Of a DNA stretch of 56,229 nucleotides, positions 43,987 through 55,727 are shown piece by piece. Numbering within the stretch: position 1 is the first letter of the stretch; every line of letters starts with the position of its first letter. A program made the translations under genes and the position numbers. This stretch comes from Flammula alnicola (taxonomy: Eukaryota; Basidiomycota; Agaricomycetes; Agaricales; Strophariaceae), in contig JADNRV010000313.1 of the NCBI GenBank assembly GCA_015499995.1, positions 1 to 56,229 of the forward strand. The letters run 5' to 3'. The notes under the pieces are model-generated. The model was not told where the DNA came from and did not search any database. It worked only from the letters and a program-made list of their open reading frames with translations.

Positions 43987-45015
43987 CTTGAGCGTTTGCT
44001 TCGTTCACCGGAGTTTAGGTCAGCATATGTACTGAAGGTCTCGAAATGGGTTGGCACCACTTCTAATTTCGCATCAGAGATTCCAGAATCCAAATACGTA
44101 GTCTGCGAGGCTATTTCCAAAGCAGGATGTGCTAACTTCCGATGCAAGCCTGACAGAAACTTCGTGTAGTGAATTAAAATCTTGGACCGAAGCAAGACCG
44201 AAGACCACAGAATTTGGCTACATTGAGATGCTCAAGGAATGCTGGCTCACTGCGCTGCACGACACAAGTGATGACAATGGAATGGATGGAAATAACTGGT
44301 AGCAAAGAGAGGTTCCACATATGGTGCCATTATAATTAATTGTATCTACGATAAGCTATTTACACGGGGGAGAGATGGGAGAGACTCTCTCTAGAGGGGC
44401 AAACGTCGATAAGGTCGGCGCGTCAATTAACACACGCGTCTGATTTGCTTGGTCATACTTGGTCATGCACGTGATGGTTGACTTGAAGTATTAATAATAC
44501 TATGCCATCATCATTGCCATGCCCTTGATGAGGTAGACGTTTGTCCGTTGTAATTTGACCTGCGATGCACATCACTTGCACACAAGCTGTAACCTGTCTG
44601 GTGCCAGGTTCGGGCCCTGATCTAGCTGGCCTGTTGGGGCAGGAGTACGAGCGCCCGCTAACCAAGCCTCAACTGAAAATGGCCGTGGTCGCACCTGACG
44701 CTGTCTGCACGGGTGTCAAGCTGGGCGGATCTCATTGGGTGGTGGAGGAGAGGACAAGCAGGGAGAGGAAGCACGGGGGGAGGATGAGGGCACGCGCGGG
44801 TGTACATTGCGGCTTCGATTTGACCTGCAAAGGGCGTCACCAAGGCAGAGGAGGAGCGTCGGTTGCACGTTGAGGCCTGAGGGACCGTTGGGGAGATCTC
44901 ATCGGAGGAAGATTTGGTATATAGGCGTAAAGCGGTTAGGTTCGATCCTTATCTGTGAGTTCTTTTCTTGCTTGTCATTTTGCATGTGGGAATTGACCGA
45001 GTGCTTTTGGGTTAG
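43987..45015. other. intergenic, nothing supported
   Basis: Some GC-rich open frames occur at 44565-45115, but they have no family resemblance and run into the inverted-repeat element that starts at 45016. I see no gene. Confidence 0.4.
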
Positions 45016-46696
45016 TACCGTTGGCGGCTGGGCTCAGGTCTATGTTTGGTTTGAGAATGAAGGTTCTAAGAAGGTTCTCGACGTGATGGGGTCCTCGTCG
45101 TATTGCTATCTGTGACCTCGACCGATAATTGAGTGTGACCTCGTAATTAGCTCACCTCTATCAGTCATTGTCGCGACATTTCATATGTTTCACCACACGG
45201 AGAGGACTATGCATGTCGCCTCGTAGTCTCCTGTAGTCACTGGTCAGACTTTAAAGCTTCAAAGCTTCAAACTCCGTTTCAAAAACACGACCCGCCATAC
45301 TAATTATAACCATCTGTGCCTCCCATGAAATCAACCACTCCATATTGGTATGCTGCCTGGTTCCCGTTTTCTGCTCACAACTTCCGTCCTTTGACTTCTA
45401 GCATCGTTTGAGCAAGTTCGCCAATGGTGTGTCAGTTGTACTACTGTGCCTATACTTAGATTTTTTGGTCAGTCTATCTTGCTCACACCCACGTCTTATC
45501 TGGCTTGTCGTCTTGTCTCGTGCACTGGCACCTGCTCTCACTGGCATCCAAATCCTTTTCAGGGTCGTTGCGCCCATCTTTGCCGCTGAATTGCTTACTT
45601 CGCGCTCAGCGTTCACACCCTGGGGGGAGGTGGTCAAACGAGCGCCAAAGGCTCAGTTCCTTTGCTCCTAGAAACGGTTACACCCAACGATGACAAGGAC
45701 GTTGGTAATGGTCCTGGAGCGGGCTCAAATTACTGGGAGCATAGCTCTATGGCGGCCAAGAGAGGCTGCATGTGCCACCACAATGTGCGGATGCATAGTA
45801 TGCGCAAGTGAGTGCTGCGTGTTCCTCCCTTTGTCGTCGCCATTGACCCTAAGCTTTGTTCCCTGAAGCCTGCTTGAATGTCATTGTAGACTCATAGACC
45901 AGGAAGATGTGAGAACGATAGCATGTAGCAATGACTTCTACGGTACTGTAAGTCAATTATATCCTTTTTTCGTGCAATTAAATTGGCAAGAGATTGATGC
46001 ATTGAAATCGCATGCATCGATGCAGACTGTGGTTCTGGGAGTCGCAGACCGAGTCGCAGAAACGCATATCAAGCCAGGTAGCACCTTTGAGTTACGTATA
46101 TGTGCGGCTTGCAGGACAATCGGAAACAATGCACTTTCATTCTTCGATTCTTCGCTTGAGACTTCTCAAAGACTTCTACGTGCTGTCTGCAGGATTCTTC
46201 GACCCCACTAAACCTCACGTAAATTCTGCAAGGACTTGCCGAGGAGCATACTACTTATGCACCGAAAATTGCATCACACAGGTAACACAACATGCAGATC
46301 AAAAACCTGGAGTGTAATGTGTTCAGCAAAAAACTGAGGCGTAAGGTAACCAGAGATTCTAAGAGAAGTTGAATCTGACATGAATGTACATGTCAAAAAC
46401 ATACCACCGTCTAATAGGTGCTCATATATAAATCTTCACAAGTTGACGATGAGTGATGAGATGACCACTGGCACTGAGCAGGTCTATTTAGTTGTAAATG
46501 AGGAGGTTTTGCGATATGTTATAACATAAATATCAGACATAACGACGAACATACAACATAACATGACTATTACTTACTACGGTGGCTTCGTCACACTCGT
46601 ATGAGGGTTAGAGAAGCGGTGCCAAAATCCCCTTAACACCCCTCAGACTTCGACTTCTCTTACCAAATACAGACCTGAGCCCAGCCGCCAACGGTA
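45016..46696. mobile_element. candidate non-autonomous DNA transposon, 1681 bp
   Basis: The ends are inverted repeats: 26 bp perfect (45016-45041 versus 46671-46696, starting TACCGTTGGCGGCTGGG) and similar for about 20 bp more inward. GTTAG flanks both ends directly (45011-45015 and 46697-46701), a possible 5-bp target duplication; a TA duplication with a slightly shorter repeat is the alternative. No transposase or other clear coding sequence lies inside. The class is therefore open. Confidence 0.6.
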
Positions 46697-46701
46697 GTTA
46701 G

Positions 46702-47650
46702 GCAAATATTGCAGTTTCAACGATTTGGAGTGGATCGCGATGGACGTTGAGCTTTGCGGCGAGCTGCTACCTACGGAACATCATTGCATGTGTTTTGGTA
46801 AGCGTCAATCTAAATTCTTCGTGCGAATCGTCAATATTGAAGTTTCTCTACATCACAGTACATGTAGATTTTCAGAGGTCCGAGCTCTTCATCCAGCGCT
46901 AATGCCTCCCTTCGCGAGCACTATGAATTGCACCACCAATCGGCTCGCTTGAAAAATCTTTTCACCAGAAAACTGGCCGTGAAGCGAGGAGCCGTGCTTC
47001 CAGGTGGACAGTGCGATGATAGTGGGGCAGAGGAAGCCACGTAACGTGACACTGTGGGGCTCACTCAGGATGATATTCAACCTGAGGTTCAACCTACCGA
47101 CATATTACATTCAACTGTACTTAGGATGATATTCAACGATATTAGGATTAATGTTATGATCTCATTGGTTGAATCCCTTAGATTGACTTTCATCCTAAAA
47201 TGGCCGAAATCAACCAAACCGAGAAATCTGCTTCCGTGGATGAATATCAACTGGAGATAGGTTAGGATAGGTTTGCGCCAACCAACTTGTTGTTGGTTGA
47301 TAAACACTCGGTCATTGGTTTGATTTCAAGCATATAAAGAGTGAATTTTATTCTATAACAATGCTACTGTGTGCGTATGGTGCCAGCGCGTTCAGTCATC
47401 AGAAGGAACAAATCTGCACCGGCTGTCAGCTGTGTGACTCGAGAGTCGAGAAACACAATTGGGAAAAACGTGAGGGACATGTGAAGTCTGCACAGTGCCA
47501 ACATATTTTTGGAACATGGAGTCAATGTGAACAGATGCTGGCAGCCAGTCGACGCCCGGAATTTGGACACCGTGGTGCCAGTTCGATGTGGGTCGAACGT
47601 TTAGAGCCATGGATTGTCCACGCATAATAATTCCTCACTTTTCGCCATAT
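46702..47650. other. gene-poor stretch with small AT-rich repeats
   Basis: AGGATGATATTCAAC occurs twice (near 47068 and 47144), and a diverged inverted copy lies near 47185-47200, so a short miniature element is possible. No exon is supported. Confidence 0.35.
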
Positions 47651-48290
47651 GGTTAGATCCTGAGCGCATGTAATTCTTTGGGTTGTCTATGTATTCCGAC
47701 ACCTCATCCAGACCCAAAAAATGATGTGCTGTCTGTCTTAGTTGACCCGTGATTGTAGGCTGTTGAGGCAGGTACCCCCTCTGTGTCTGGTCAGATCCTG
47801 AACGCGTGTAATTCTTTGGGTTGTCCACGAATTCCTACACCTTGTCCAGACCCAAATAAAAAGGTGCCGTCTCTCTTGGCTGACCCGTGATTGTGTGCTT
47901 TGGAGCCAGGTACCCCCTCTGTGTCTGGTCAGATCCTGAACGCGTGTAACCCCTTACGATGGTCATAAATTCCGACACCTTATCCAGACCCAAATAAAAA
48001 GGTGCCGTCTCTCTTGGCTGACCCGTGATTGTAGGCTGTTGAGGCAGGTACCCCCTCTGTGTCTGGTCAGATCCTGAACGCGTGTAATTCTTTGGGTTGT
48101 CCACGAATTCCGACACCTTGTCCAGACCCAAATAAAAAGGTGCCGTCTCTCTTGGTTGACCCGTGATTGTGTGCTTTGGAGCCAGGTACCCCCTCTGTGT
48201 CTGGTCAGATCCTGAACGCGTGTAACCCCTTACGATGGTCATAAATTCCGACACCTTATCCAGACCCAAAAAATAATGTGCCGTCTGTCA
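47651..48290 (-). repeat. 138-bp tandem repeat with a preserved 46-codon frame
   Basis: Unit starts are at 47651, 47789, 47927, 48065 and 48203, exactly 138 bp apart; the last is partial. Two unit types alternate (one with TTCTTTGGGTTGTCC, one with CCCCTTACGATGGTC), and the linkers alternate as well. On the minus strand each unit reads as a 46-residue module containing TRSGSDQTQRGYL, TITGQPRETAPFYL and GLDKVSEF. One unit has TAG where the others have TCG near 47832, so the frame is broken there. It could be the remnant of a repeat protein gene or a chance frame. Confidence 0.8.
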
Positions 48291-48802
48291 TACTCAACTC
48301 AGATATTTGTGCTGTGGAGTCAGATTGTGATAATACATCATACAATAGGCGGTTCACGAGATTTGAAACCTCGGTCACTTGTAGGTGCTAATGGACCATC
48401 AATGCTGCTGAACTCATTCAGTATACCACCTAACCGCCTCTCATCCATCAAATTGTCTGCCCTCTCCCTGTGTTGCACGACTTGTCGGACAAATGAACTC
48501 ACTGATATGTACTTGATGTTGCATAGCTGGTGGCTTGCTCGTTGTGTTAATGCATTTTTTCAGCAGTTTATTTGGTTTGGCACTGAATGAAAGCTGAGAC
48601 TTTCGCAAACAGCAGTTTCCACGTCATTGCTAGCAAATTATATCTGACACTAATAGGTGATATCTCACCGGGATCCAACAGCCTCCTGAGTCTGGTTCGC
48701 ATGATACGCATAAGGCTTGCACAATGTGCATATTTATTGGTGGTATGTATATAAAAATGAGAATACTTCTAATGTGGCGCTCGTGACAGCAGTGTGCTGA
48801 TA
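48291..48802. other. intergenic, nothing recognised
   Basis: No supported exon, RNA gene or repeat. Confidence 0.4.
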
Positions 48803-50184
48803 TCACTCCGGAACTACATTCCCAGACACTACGTCGTCTACACGCTGTTGGAATTCATCGGGCAAAGTATCCTTGATTTCATAGTCCTCGTCGGCTCCGT
48901 ATAACTGTCGGTCAGCCTTGAGGATGGCATTGAAAGCCCTAATGAGTCAGATCGGTAAGTGATTGTGAGGAAACCTAAGAGATTATAACCCACTTTGTGA
49001 CTTTAGAGACGGAGGAGTCTGCTGTCTTGCGAATAAACTCAAGGCGGTCGTCAATCAGGTTCCAATACCTCTCAGAGCCCCCACATTCTCTGTGAACCTT
49101 GCGCTGTCAAGATATGTCAGACGGGAGCAGTGGCAGGAGAAGAAAACGTCACTTGCCATAATTGCCACTCGGGCGCAAAGCTGGACGGTGGGACGACACG
49201 GCGTATCTTTGACGATCTGCTGGGCAAGGGCAAATATGTTCTGGTTGGAAATGATGCTCTGATTAATCTGTTCAAGAAGAGAGGAAACGTTGGGTCCCTG
49301 TCAGTAAAACAGGGTACTCGCACTGGTGCGTCACGTACAATTTTCTTGATCTTTGATCGAAGTTGGGTGAGGGCGTAACTGACTTGGGTTTTTATCTTTT
49401 CCCAACTAGCATAGTCGTGCTCAATTCTAGGTGGCAGATCAAAACGATATTTGCTAATAATATTCTATATAAAGTGATCAATGCAAAGTTCAAGGAAGGG
49501 TGAAGGACAGACCAAGATATGATTACGAGGAATGTTGCCTTTATAGGCGCTGATCTTGACGGAAAGGAGAACAGCAAGCGCATAGTTGCTGATGTTGGTC
49601 TATGAACAGCTAAGCTATGAGCAACAGGTCAAGTCTTAGAGACATACTTTGAGCTCTTCAGAGACCTGAAACGGTGGTGCCGCCGACTGGAACGAGTCCA
49701 CCTTGTTCTCCACTGACAAGAGACAAATCAAGAGCTTTGCTTGCCGGCCAAGGGGCGAGTCCTACATATGACGTTTAGACGTGCAAGTCAAACAACACAT
49801 CAATCGGTCAGTGGGACTCACCAACAGGAACGCTTCCAATTCGTCGCGTTGTTCTGCCCGCAGCTTCTTGCGTGTTGCAGAACGTAGACTCGCCGCGGTA
49901 ACATTGCTTATTGATGGCGCCAATGCTTGAAACTGTGTCGGCGTCGTCGAAGGATCATCCTCGGGTTCAGTATCTCCACCGTTGGCTGAATCGCCTTCCT
50001 GACGCGGTCGTTTCCCAAGGGTCGACAGTTCTGGTGGGGGGCTAGAGTGCAGCATGGCAGCTTCAATCTCCAGCTCTGCATTTGTTCGCAGAAAGACAGC
50101 ACCTTCCCTCTGGAGAGGGCGGGACTGGGCAGATGTAATGGATCGAGCAGAAGTATTAGGTGAGTCGTCATCGACGGGAGCCAT
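48803..50184 (-). CDS. conserved basidiomycete protein of unknown function, 358 aa
   Basis: Seven exons (50184-49822, 49761-49648, 49599-49513, 49464-49339, 49297-49157, 49103-48994, 48938-48803) close in frame. The first ATG is at 50184 (MAPVDDDSP); upstream open sequence has none. Residues 1-100 are disordered with a KRPRQE basic patch. The rest is helical: DSPLGRQAKLLICLLSVENK, YALAVLLSVKISAYKGNIPR, YALTQLRSKIKKI, NIFALAQQIVKDTPCRPTVQL, ERYWNLIDDRLEFIRK. The last three are reminiscent of a family I have seen in several Agaricomycete gene sets, without a known role. Intron 5 (49104-49156) uses a GC donor (ATG|GCAAGT). Nuclear location is plausible from the basic patch. Confidence 0.75.
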
Positions 50185-51607
50185 TGTGGGATGATGAAAA
50201 GAAGAGAAATATCGAGCCCTTTTGTATAATGGTCTTACATACGCAAATGACTCGGGTTCTTCTGCTGAGTCACTCTGAGTCAACAAACAATCAACAGGGA
50301 CAATATATGCTTGACCAAATCAGATAATCGGAAACGGTCTGAACCAATCCGTCACAGCAAATGTGCCTGTTTGCCTTGCCAAGGAAACTAGAAATCTGTC
50401 GCTTATTAATAGGGAAATTCTCTGTCTTTAGAAAAAGACTCCAATAAGATTCGTACCTCACATATGCACCAGCTGCAAGATATGCACTTCCTAACAGGAA
50501 CGCCGGTCTTGTCCCCTAACAAGATCTCTGAACTTCTACAGGCTCGAGTCGTGGGACAGCATCATGTCCTGTTAAAGTGGAAGCTTCAAGCTTGAATTCC
50601 GTTACGAACTGCCGGAAGAACGCATGCTTGAATGTCAAAAATAAGGAGGTCTCACTGCCGTTTAACTCTAGGAATTTGACACTTGGATTCCGCGACACGG
50701 TGCCATCACTGGACAGTGAACAATCACCTTGTAACCTGAGTGGTAACACAAAATCACAATGATCAGGGCTAGCCGCACTGACTTAGAACAACAGCTGTCA
50801 TGTGCTTCACGGTGCGGCCGGATCAGATACGAAATCGCGTGTCTCACGGTTCATTTGCATGCGACTGGGTCCTATAGGCACACCCAGGGCCTGGTTACCA
50901 TACGGGGTTCGGTCCGAGGGTGGGCGTAATGGCTTCCCAGGGGGCCCGGTAATCCATTCCCAGGGGGCCCAGGCGATTGATTCCCAGGGGGGCCAGCTAG
51001 CGCAGGATAATAGGGGCCCGGTAATTGGTCCCGAGGGCGGCCATATAAATGGCCCTCGGGTTCTGCCTAGCATTCCTTTACACGTCCATTCCACAAAAAT
51101 TGGTTGTCCCTCGGCATACCCTGCATCGTCTCCCACACTCACCAGAAAACAGGATCTGTAGTTTTGACATATTGTCTTCCAGGGGATGTACAAGTAGAAA
51201 GCAAATAACAGTCTAAATTGGTGTCATAACTAGAAAAGTACCCTGAAGTTAACCAACACATTTAGACTATGCAGCGAATCATGTTTTTCTATCGCAGGTA
51301 GGTGATAATGGTGAAATGTCAACCCTCGGCCGATAGAACCCACCGTGGTCATCCCAATTTTCAGGAATTTTTAACCATATTTGCATCACGGTCCACTACT
51401 ATTCATGTCATGTAATTCGACTGAGCACCCCTGCGGAGCAACTGTCGACCCTCGGGTGCAGGGCCTCCGGGCCAGTCATACATGATTTTCTGCACTGAAT
51501 GATTTTCAAGTTAGCATATTTTAACTGTCTTTTATTTGACCCAAGTTGATATCATTTACATGCTATTGTCATGGTAATATATGCTACAGCCATACTCAGT
51601 CGTGTAA
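50185..51607. other. intergenic with a short G/C-rich direct repeat block
   Basis: Between about 50935 and 51050, motifs of the form CCAGGGGGCCC and GGGGCCCGGTAAT recur four to five times. Open frames across it arise from the repeat. No gene is supported. Confidence 0.4.
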
Positions 51608-53296
51608 CTACATCCAAGGGCGCAAAAGATCTTTGATACTCTCGAGTTCATCTCCCACCTCGGAAAGGATATTCACAGAAAGAATTTCGGCCTGCAACTG
51701 GTTACGACGAGCACTGTTAAACACGTGTAATTTGTTTTCATACGTGTTGTCATCGAAGTCCGAGTCTAAAACTCCCATATGGACGTTATAGAGCTGCTGT
51801 TCGGTGTATGACTATGGACTGTGTTCAGTGGTATAGACAAGTAATGTGAATATATACTCACAAATTTTATCGGCGGGTTGAAGTTCGAGATGCATCTTGT
51901 CGAATCTAACTCAATGTCCGATGGCTTCAAGGGACGTTCATAAGCGGCGACGGGTCATGGGTCTCTCCCCGCGGGTGTGGACATTCCTGTTGGAAACAAA
52001 CCTGGCTTCCGGGGGTGGTCTGAAAAAAGTATTCGGCCCATGGGCATCGTCAATAACGGCATCCACCACCTCCACCCAAGAGGGTTTGGGTGCGCACGCG
52101 AGAGACGCCGGAGTGCCCGATGGCCCCACTGGTTCAGCCTCGGAATCTTGATCAAAGGTAAGCTAGTGACAGGTACTGGGACGATGGAAGGCTCACCGAA
52201 GCTCTGTTGAATGTTTCCTACAATCATAGCCGTGTCTTCAGAATGTGATCAGCTTAGACTCCACAATGTCCAATATGACACTTACTGCCTGACATGTTCT
52301 CGAGCTCCTGAAAGTCCTTTTTAACTGCTATGTTCTTGCCCTTTGTGGACACCTCGGAGTCAGAATCACTGCCTAATGGAGGGGTCAGTCAGCCTCGGCA
52401 TGCCGACAGTTGCAGACCATACCTAATATTGCCTCAAGCTGCTCGGCCTTAATTGAGTGGAGCAGTAGACGTGGCTGCGGCGTGGATCCCGAGGGCGACC
52501 AGGCATCAGCGTCCGAGGAATTGGTGCCTGATCCAATGTCAGGTTGGGATGCAAATGGCTAAGTCTGACTTACCAAGCAATGTGTCCACCGATTTACGAA
52601 CATCGATCACATGAGGGGCCTCATCATCTGATTGTAGTCTGAGTTTGTGGAAGACTTAAGTAAGGAGAAAAACTTACCAGATGAGACCTGAACTCGGTCA
52701 ACTAGTGCGAATGGCTGGCTGGCCTCGGGCTGCAGATTTGATTCCGAGTCGGATATATCAATAGCATGCCTGCCCCGCGGGATCAATGCAAAAGGCTGGC
52801 TGCATAGTATACCCATGGGGACAACTTCGGCCTCCGAGTCAGATAAGAGAATAACCTCTGACCGTGGGATTAGGGTAAAGGGTTGGCTGGCGATGTTGGG
52901 CACTGGTTCGGGGCCCTCGGTATGACGTCCCGCGGCCACAGTAGGTGTACAGCCTTCTGTCAACTCGGGCCCGGACTCGGAGTCTGAGTCAGAAGAGAGA
53001 GCGAGTGTGGAGCGCGGGTTGAGCTCGAATGGCTGGCTGGCTACACGTCCCTCGGCCCCGGTGGGCTTGACGGGCTTCTTCGGTGGTGGTATGCTTAACT
53101 TGTCCAAAGCATTGGATAAAGTCAACAAGGGTGAGCCTGCACCAGTGTTGATAATCCTGCTATGCATAGTGTTCGCGGGGTGTGACTGTTGATTACCTGC
53201 TTGATTGCCAGCAATTTGGAGAGAAGTACTGGGGCTTTTCACAGCTGGAGACACCTCGTGTGCTGCTGCTGAACGTCTGGAGAAATTCTTAGACAT
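51608..53296 (-). CDS. low-complexity protein with SQPFxL repeats and SIM-like acidic motifs
   Basis: Exons 53296-52678, 52627-52574, 52527-52423, 52372-52286, 52235-52197 and one starting at 52146 join with GT-AG introns in constant phase. After a basic N-terminus, four modules start SQPF (SQPFELNPR, SQPFTLIPR, SQPFALIPR, SQPFALVDR). The first three are followed by a hydrophobic-acidic run (LALSSDSDSES, VILLSDSEAE, AIDISDSES), the form of a SUMO-interacting motif. Short exons all begin or end near GSDSDSE-type sequence. The frame of the sixth exon stops at 51938. A different frame further on is clearly coding-like (SDIELDSTRCISNFNPPIKF, then SYTEQQLYNVHMGVLDSDFDD...DLLRPWM to 51608). A 58-nt weak intron or a frameshift would link them, so the 3' structure is uncertain. 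Confidence 0.6.
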
Positions 53297-53523
53297 GGAT
53301 GAGTGGAGCGTAAAGGCAAGTTGACTGATTTCCTTATCGATCGGTAGCCTTTATCGGAGCCGGGCAGGTCACGTGACACATGTTGTGTTTGTTTGTACAA
53401 GGTTGAAATTGGCCAAGTTCATTTCGAGCGCTCTCTTTTCACTACCACTACCACTACCATCTCCATCCACCGTCCTCCATCCCACCCACTTCCAATTCGA
53501 TCCCCCGCCCTCCATTATCCGCA

Positions 53524-55727
53524 ATGCCATCACCCACAACCCAACAACCCAACGTCTCAGAGGCGCAAGCACATCGGCTGGCTGACGGATTCGAAGCGCG
53601 CGTGACGCGCTACCTCGACACGGACGACAAGGAGGGGTTCTACAGGAACCAGAAGGGATTGTACCTGGACCTGGTATGTCTGAGTTGTCATTATATTCCA
53701 TTTGATACTCACAGTGTATCTCAGTATGAAGCAAACAAAGCGCTGGAGGTTTACAAGCGCCCCGCGGACGAGTTCCGCCTCCTGGACTTCTGGGTCCGGG
53801 TATTCATCAAGGGCCAGGCAAAACTGCCCAACGGCACCGTCAAGCTAAATGCGGACTTCGAGAGTGTGAAGAAGTACAGGCGCAAGTTTGAGGACTGGAA
53901 GGCCGTGGAGGGGCACAAGGTGTCAGGGGCGAAGTACCGAGGTGCCGAGGGCGTGGAGCGGAGGGAGGACGAGACGAGACAGGCCGAGGGTGAGGTGCAG
54001 GAGAAGGACAGTGTGGAGAGACGAAGGGAGAGGACCGAGGGGCCAGAGGTGAAGAAAGCGAAGCAAAAGGGAGCCGAAGGGAATGTGCAGGAGGAGGAGA
54101 GGCAGGGAAGACAGGAGAAAGACGCCGAGGTGAAGGCGAGTGGGAAGGCAAAGGGGAAAGCAAAGGCGGTGGAGCCAGAGGAGTCGGAGTCGAGTGAGGA
54201 AGAGGAGAGTAGCAGACGCCCACGGGCGAAGGATGGTGCGAAGGCCCAGGGGAAAAAGAAGAGTCGCGATGATGCTGAGCGGACGCCGGCACCGAGTAGA
54301 GGGAGCAAGGAGGGGAAACCACCGGTCGACAAACAGAAGGCGCCGAAGGTGACCAAGCGCAGAATCACATCGAAGCCGACGGTGGAGAGCTCGGACGACG
54401 AAGAGAGGAGGAGAAGAAGAGCAAGGGCAAAGGGAAGGCCAAGCCCAAGCCTAAGTCGAAGGCAAAGAGCGCGGTGGACACCGACGAGTCCGACGGGTCG
54501 GACGACGAGACACCCCCGCTGGAGACCGTACAGGCACGTGCCGAGGCGAAGAAAGCCGCCCAGACCCGCCCCGAGGCCCCTCCTGCCGACTGCCTCGAGC
54601 TCGAGGAGAAGTGCATCCATTGCATGAAGCACAGCCGACGGTGCCTGTGGACGCCCGAGGCCCTCAAGAAGGCGGGCCCGAAGGCATGCTGGCAGTGCAA
54701 GGTACGCAAGATCGGGTGCCTCCCCAATGCCCGGTCCTCGGGCCCCATCGTCGTTGACCTCGACACCCCCCTGAATGCCCTCGCTGACTTGCTCGGGCCT
54801 GCCCCCTCCCGTGCCGATGGTGTTCCAGGTGCGGGTACTGCAGGTGAGAACCCCGACGGGCCGGCGACACTGGGGGAGCTTCTCGTTGAGCTCCTCCAGA
54901 CGGTGCGAGCAACACAGGAGGAGAACAGGGAGTTGCGAAGGGAGATGAGGGCGGTGCAGACCGCCCTCCGGTCGAGGACGGCATATGATGCCAAGGGGCA
55001 GGGTGAGCTGAAGGAGCTCATCCTCGGCCTCTCAGCTGCACTGTCAGCCCCAGCACTGTCCCCCCCGCGGGCTAAAACACCCCCCGGCAAGGTAACCCCT
55101 CGGCCTCAGACGCTGCCCCGCCCCCCAGCAAGAAGGCGACACCTCGGCCTCAGACACCCCCCCCCCAATACACCCCCCAAGGCAACTCCACAGCCAAAAA
55201 CCCCACAACCGACCACGGTCACCGAGCCCCGCGGACGCCTTCGCCTGCACCGAAGGCGCCGACCCCACGGCCCCTCATTGCACCCAGTCGAAAGGGCCCC
55301 CCGATCAGCGACAGCGAAGAAGAGATCCCAGCTGGATCGACACCACTGGCGCCACCCATCCCAGGGGCCACTGTGCCCTCACCTCGGCCCATCCCATCTC
55401 GGCCAACTGGTGGCTCAGCATCTAGTGCATCGAGGGCACCGCACGTTGAAGAGGAGGAAGAGGAGGCCATCCCTTCCGTGGTGGCTGACCATACGCGAAA
55501 TCGAATGAAGGCGATTGCCCTTCCCCGGGTGTCGATTCGAGTGAGGAGTCTGAACCCGAGGTGGAGGTACCCAAGTCGAAGAAGCGGAAGGGCCGCGGGG
55601 ATGCCGACGGCGATGAGATGAGGAACCAGCCCCGAAGAAGGCGAAACCTCAACACTCCCCGGTGAAGGCAGGTGGCTCGAAAGTGAAGGGAACCATTCGG
55701 AAGCCGAAGGCCGCTGGCAAGAAGTAG
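53524..55727 (+). pseudogene. frameshifted Zn-cluster protein gene with charged low-complexity regions
   Basis: ATG at 53524; intron 53674-53724 (51 nt). The N-terminal domain (EAQAHRLADGFEARVTRYLD, GFYRNQKGLYLDLYEANKA, LLDFWVRVFIKG) is followed by a long Lys/Glu-rich region. A C-x2-C-x6-C-x14-C-x2-C-x6-C cluster (CIHCMKHSRRC and CWQCKVRKIGC, about 54612-54719) resembles a fungal Zn2Cys6 DNA-binding motif with a long loop. A coiled coil (TLGELLVELLQTVRATQEENRELRR) and a Pro-rich, basic tail ending VKGTIRKPKAAGKK at 55727 complete it. The frame changes near 54410 (purine-rich tract), near 55135 (C-run region) and again near 55500-55625. Either the gene has decayed or indels in homopolymers remain in the sequence. 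If the frame is repaired, the gene codes for a nuclear DNA-binding protein of about 700 residues. Confidence 0.6.

Noticed and set aside
44565..45115. Two overlapping rightward frames of 100-126 codons
   Set aside because: No family resemblance, no splice support, and the second runs into the inverted-repeat element.
46889..47307. Possible miniature element with AGGATGATATTCAAC repeats
   Set aside because: Copies are too short and diverged, and no end repeats or target duplication could be defined.
50185..50286. Longer N-terminus of the unknown gene
   Set aside because: The upstream in-frame start is TTG; the first ATG is at 50184.
50802..51193. Frames of about 120 codons on both strands
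   Set aside because: Produced by the GGGGGCCC-type direct repeats.
53751..54632. Leftward open frame of 293 codons opposite the Zn-cluster gene
   Set aside because: Antisense shadow of the Lys/Glu-rich region: long Leu/Ser runs with no domain.
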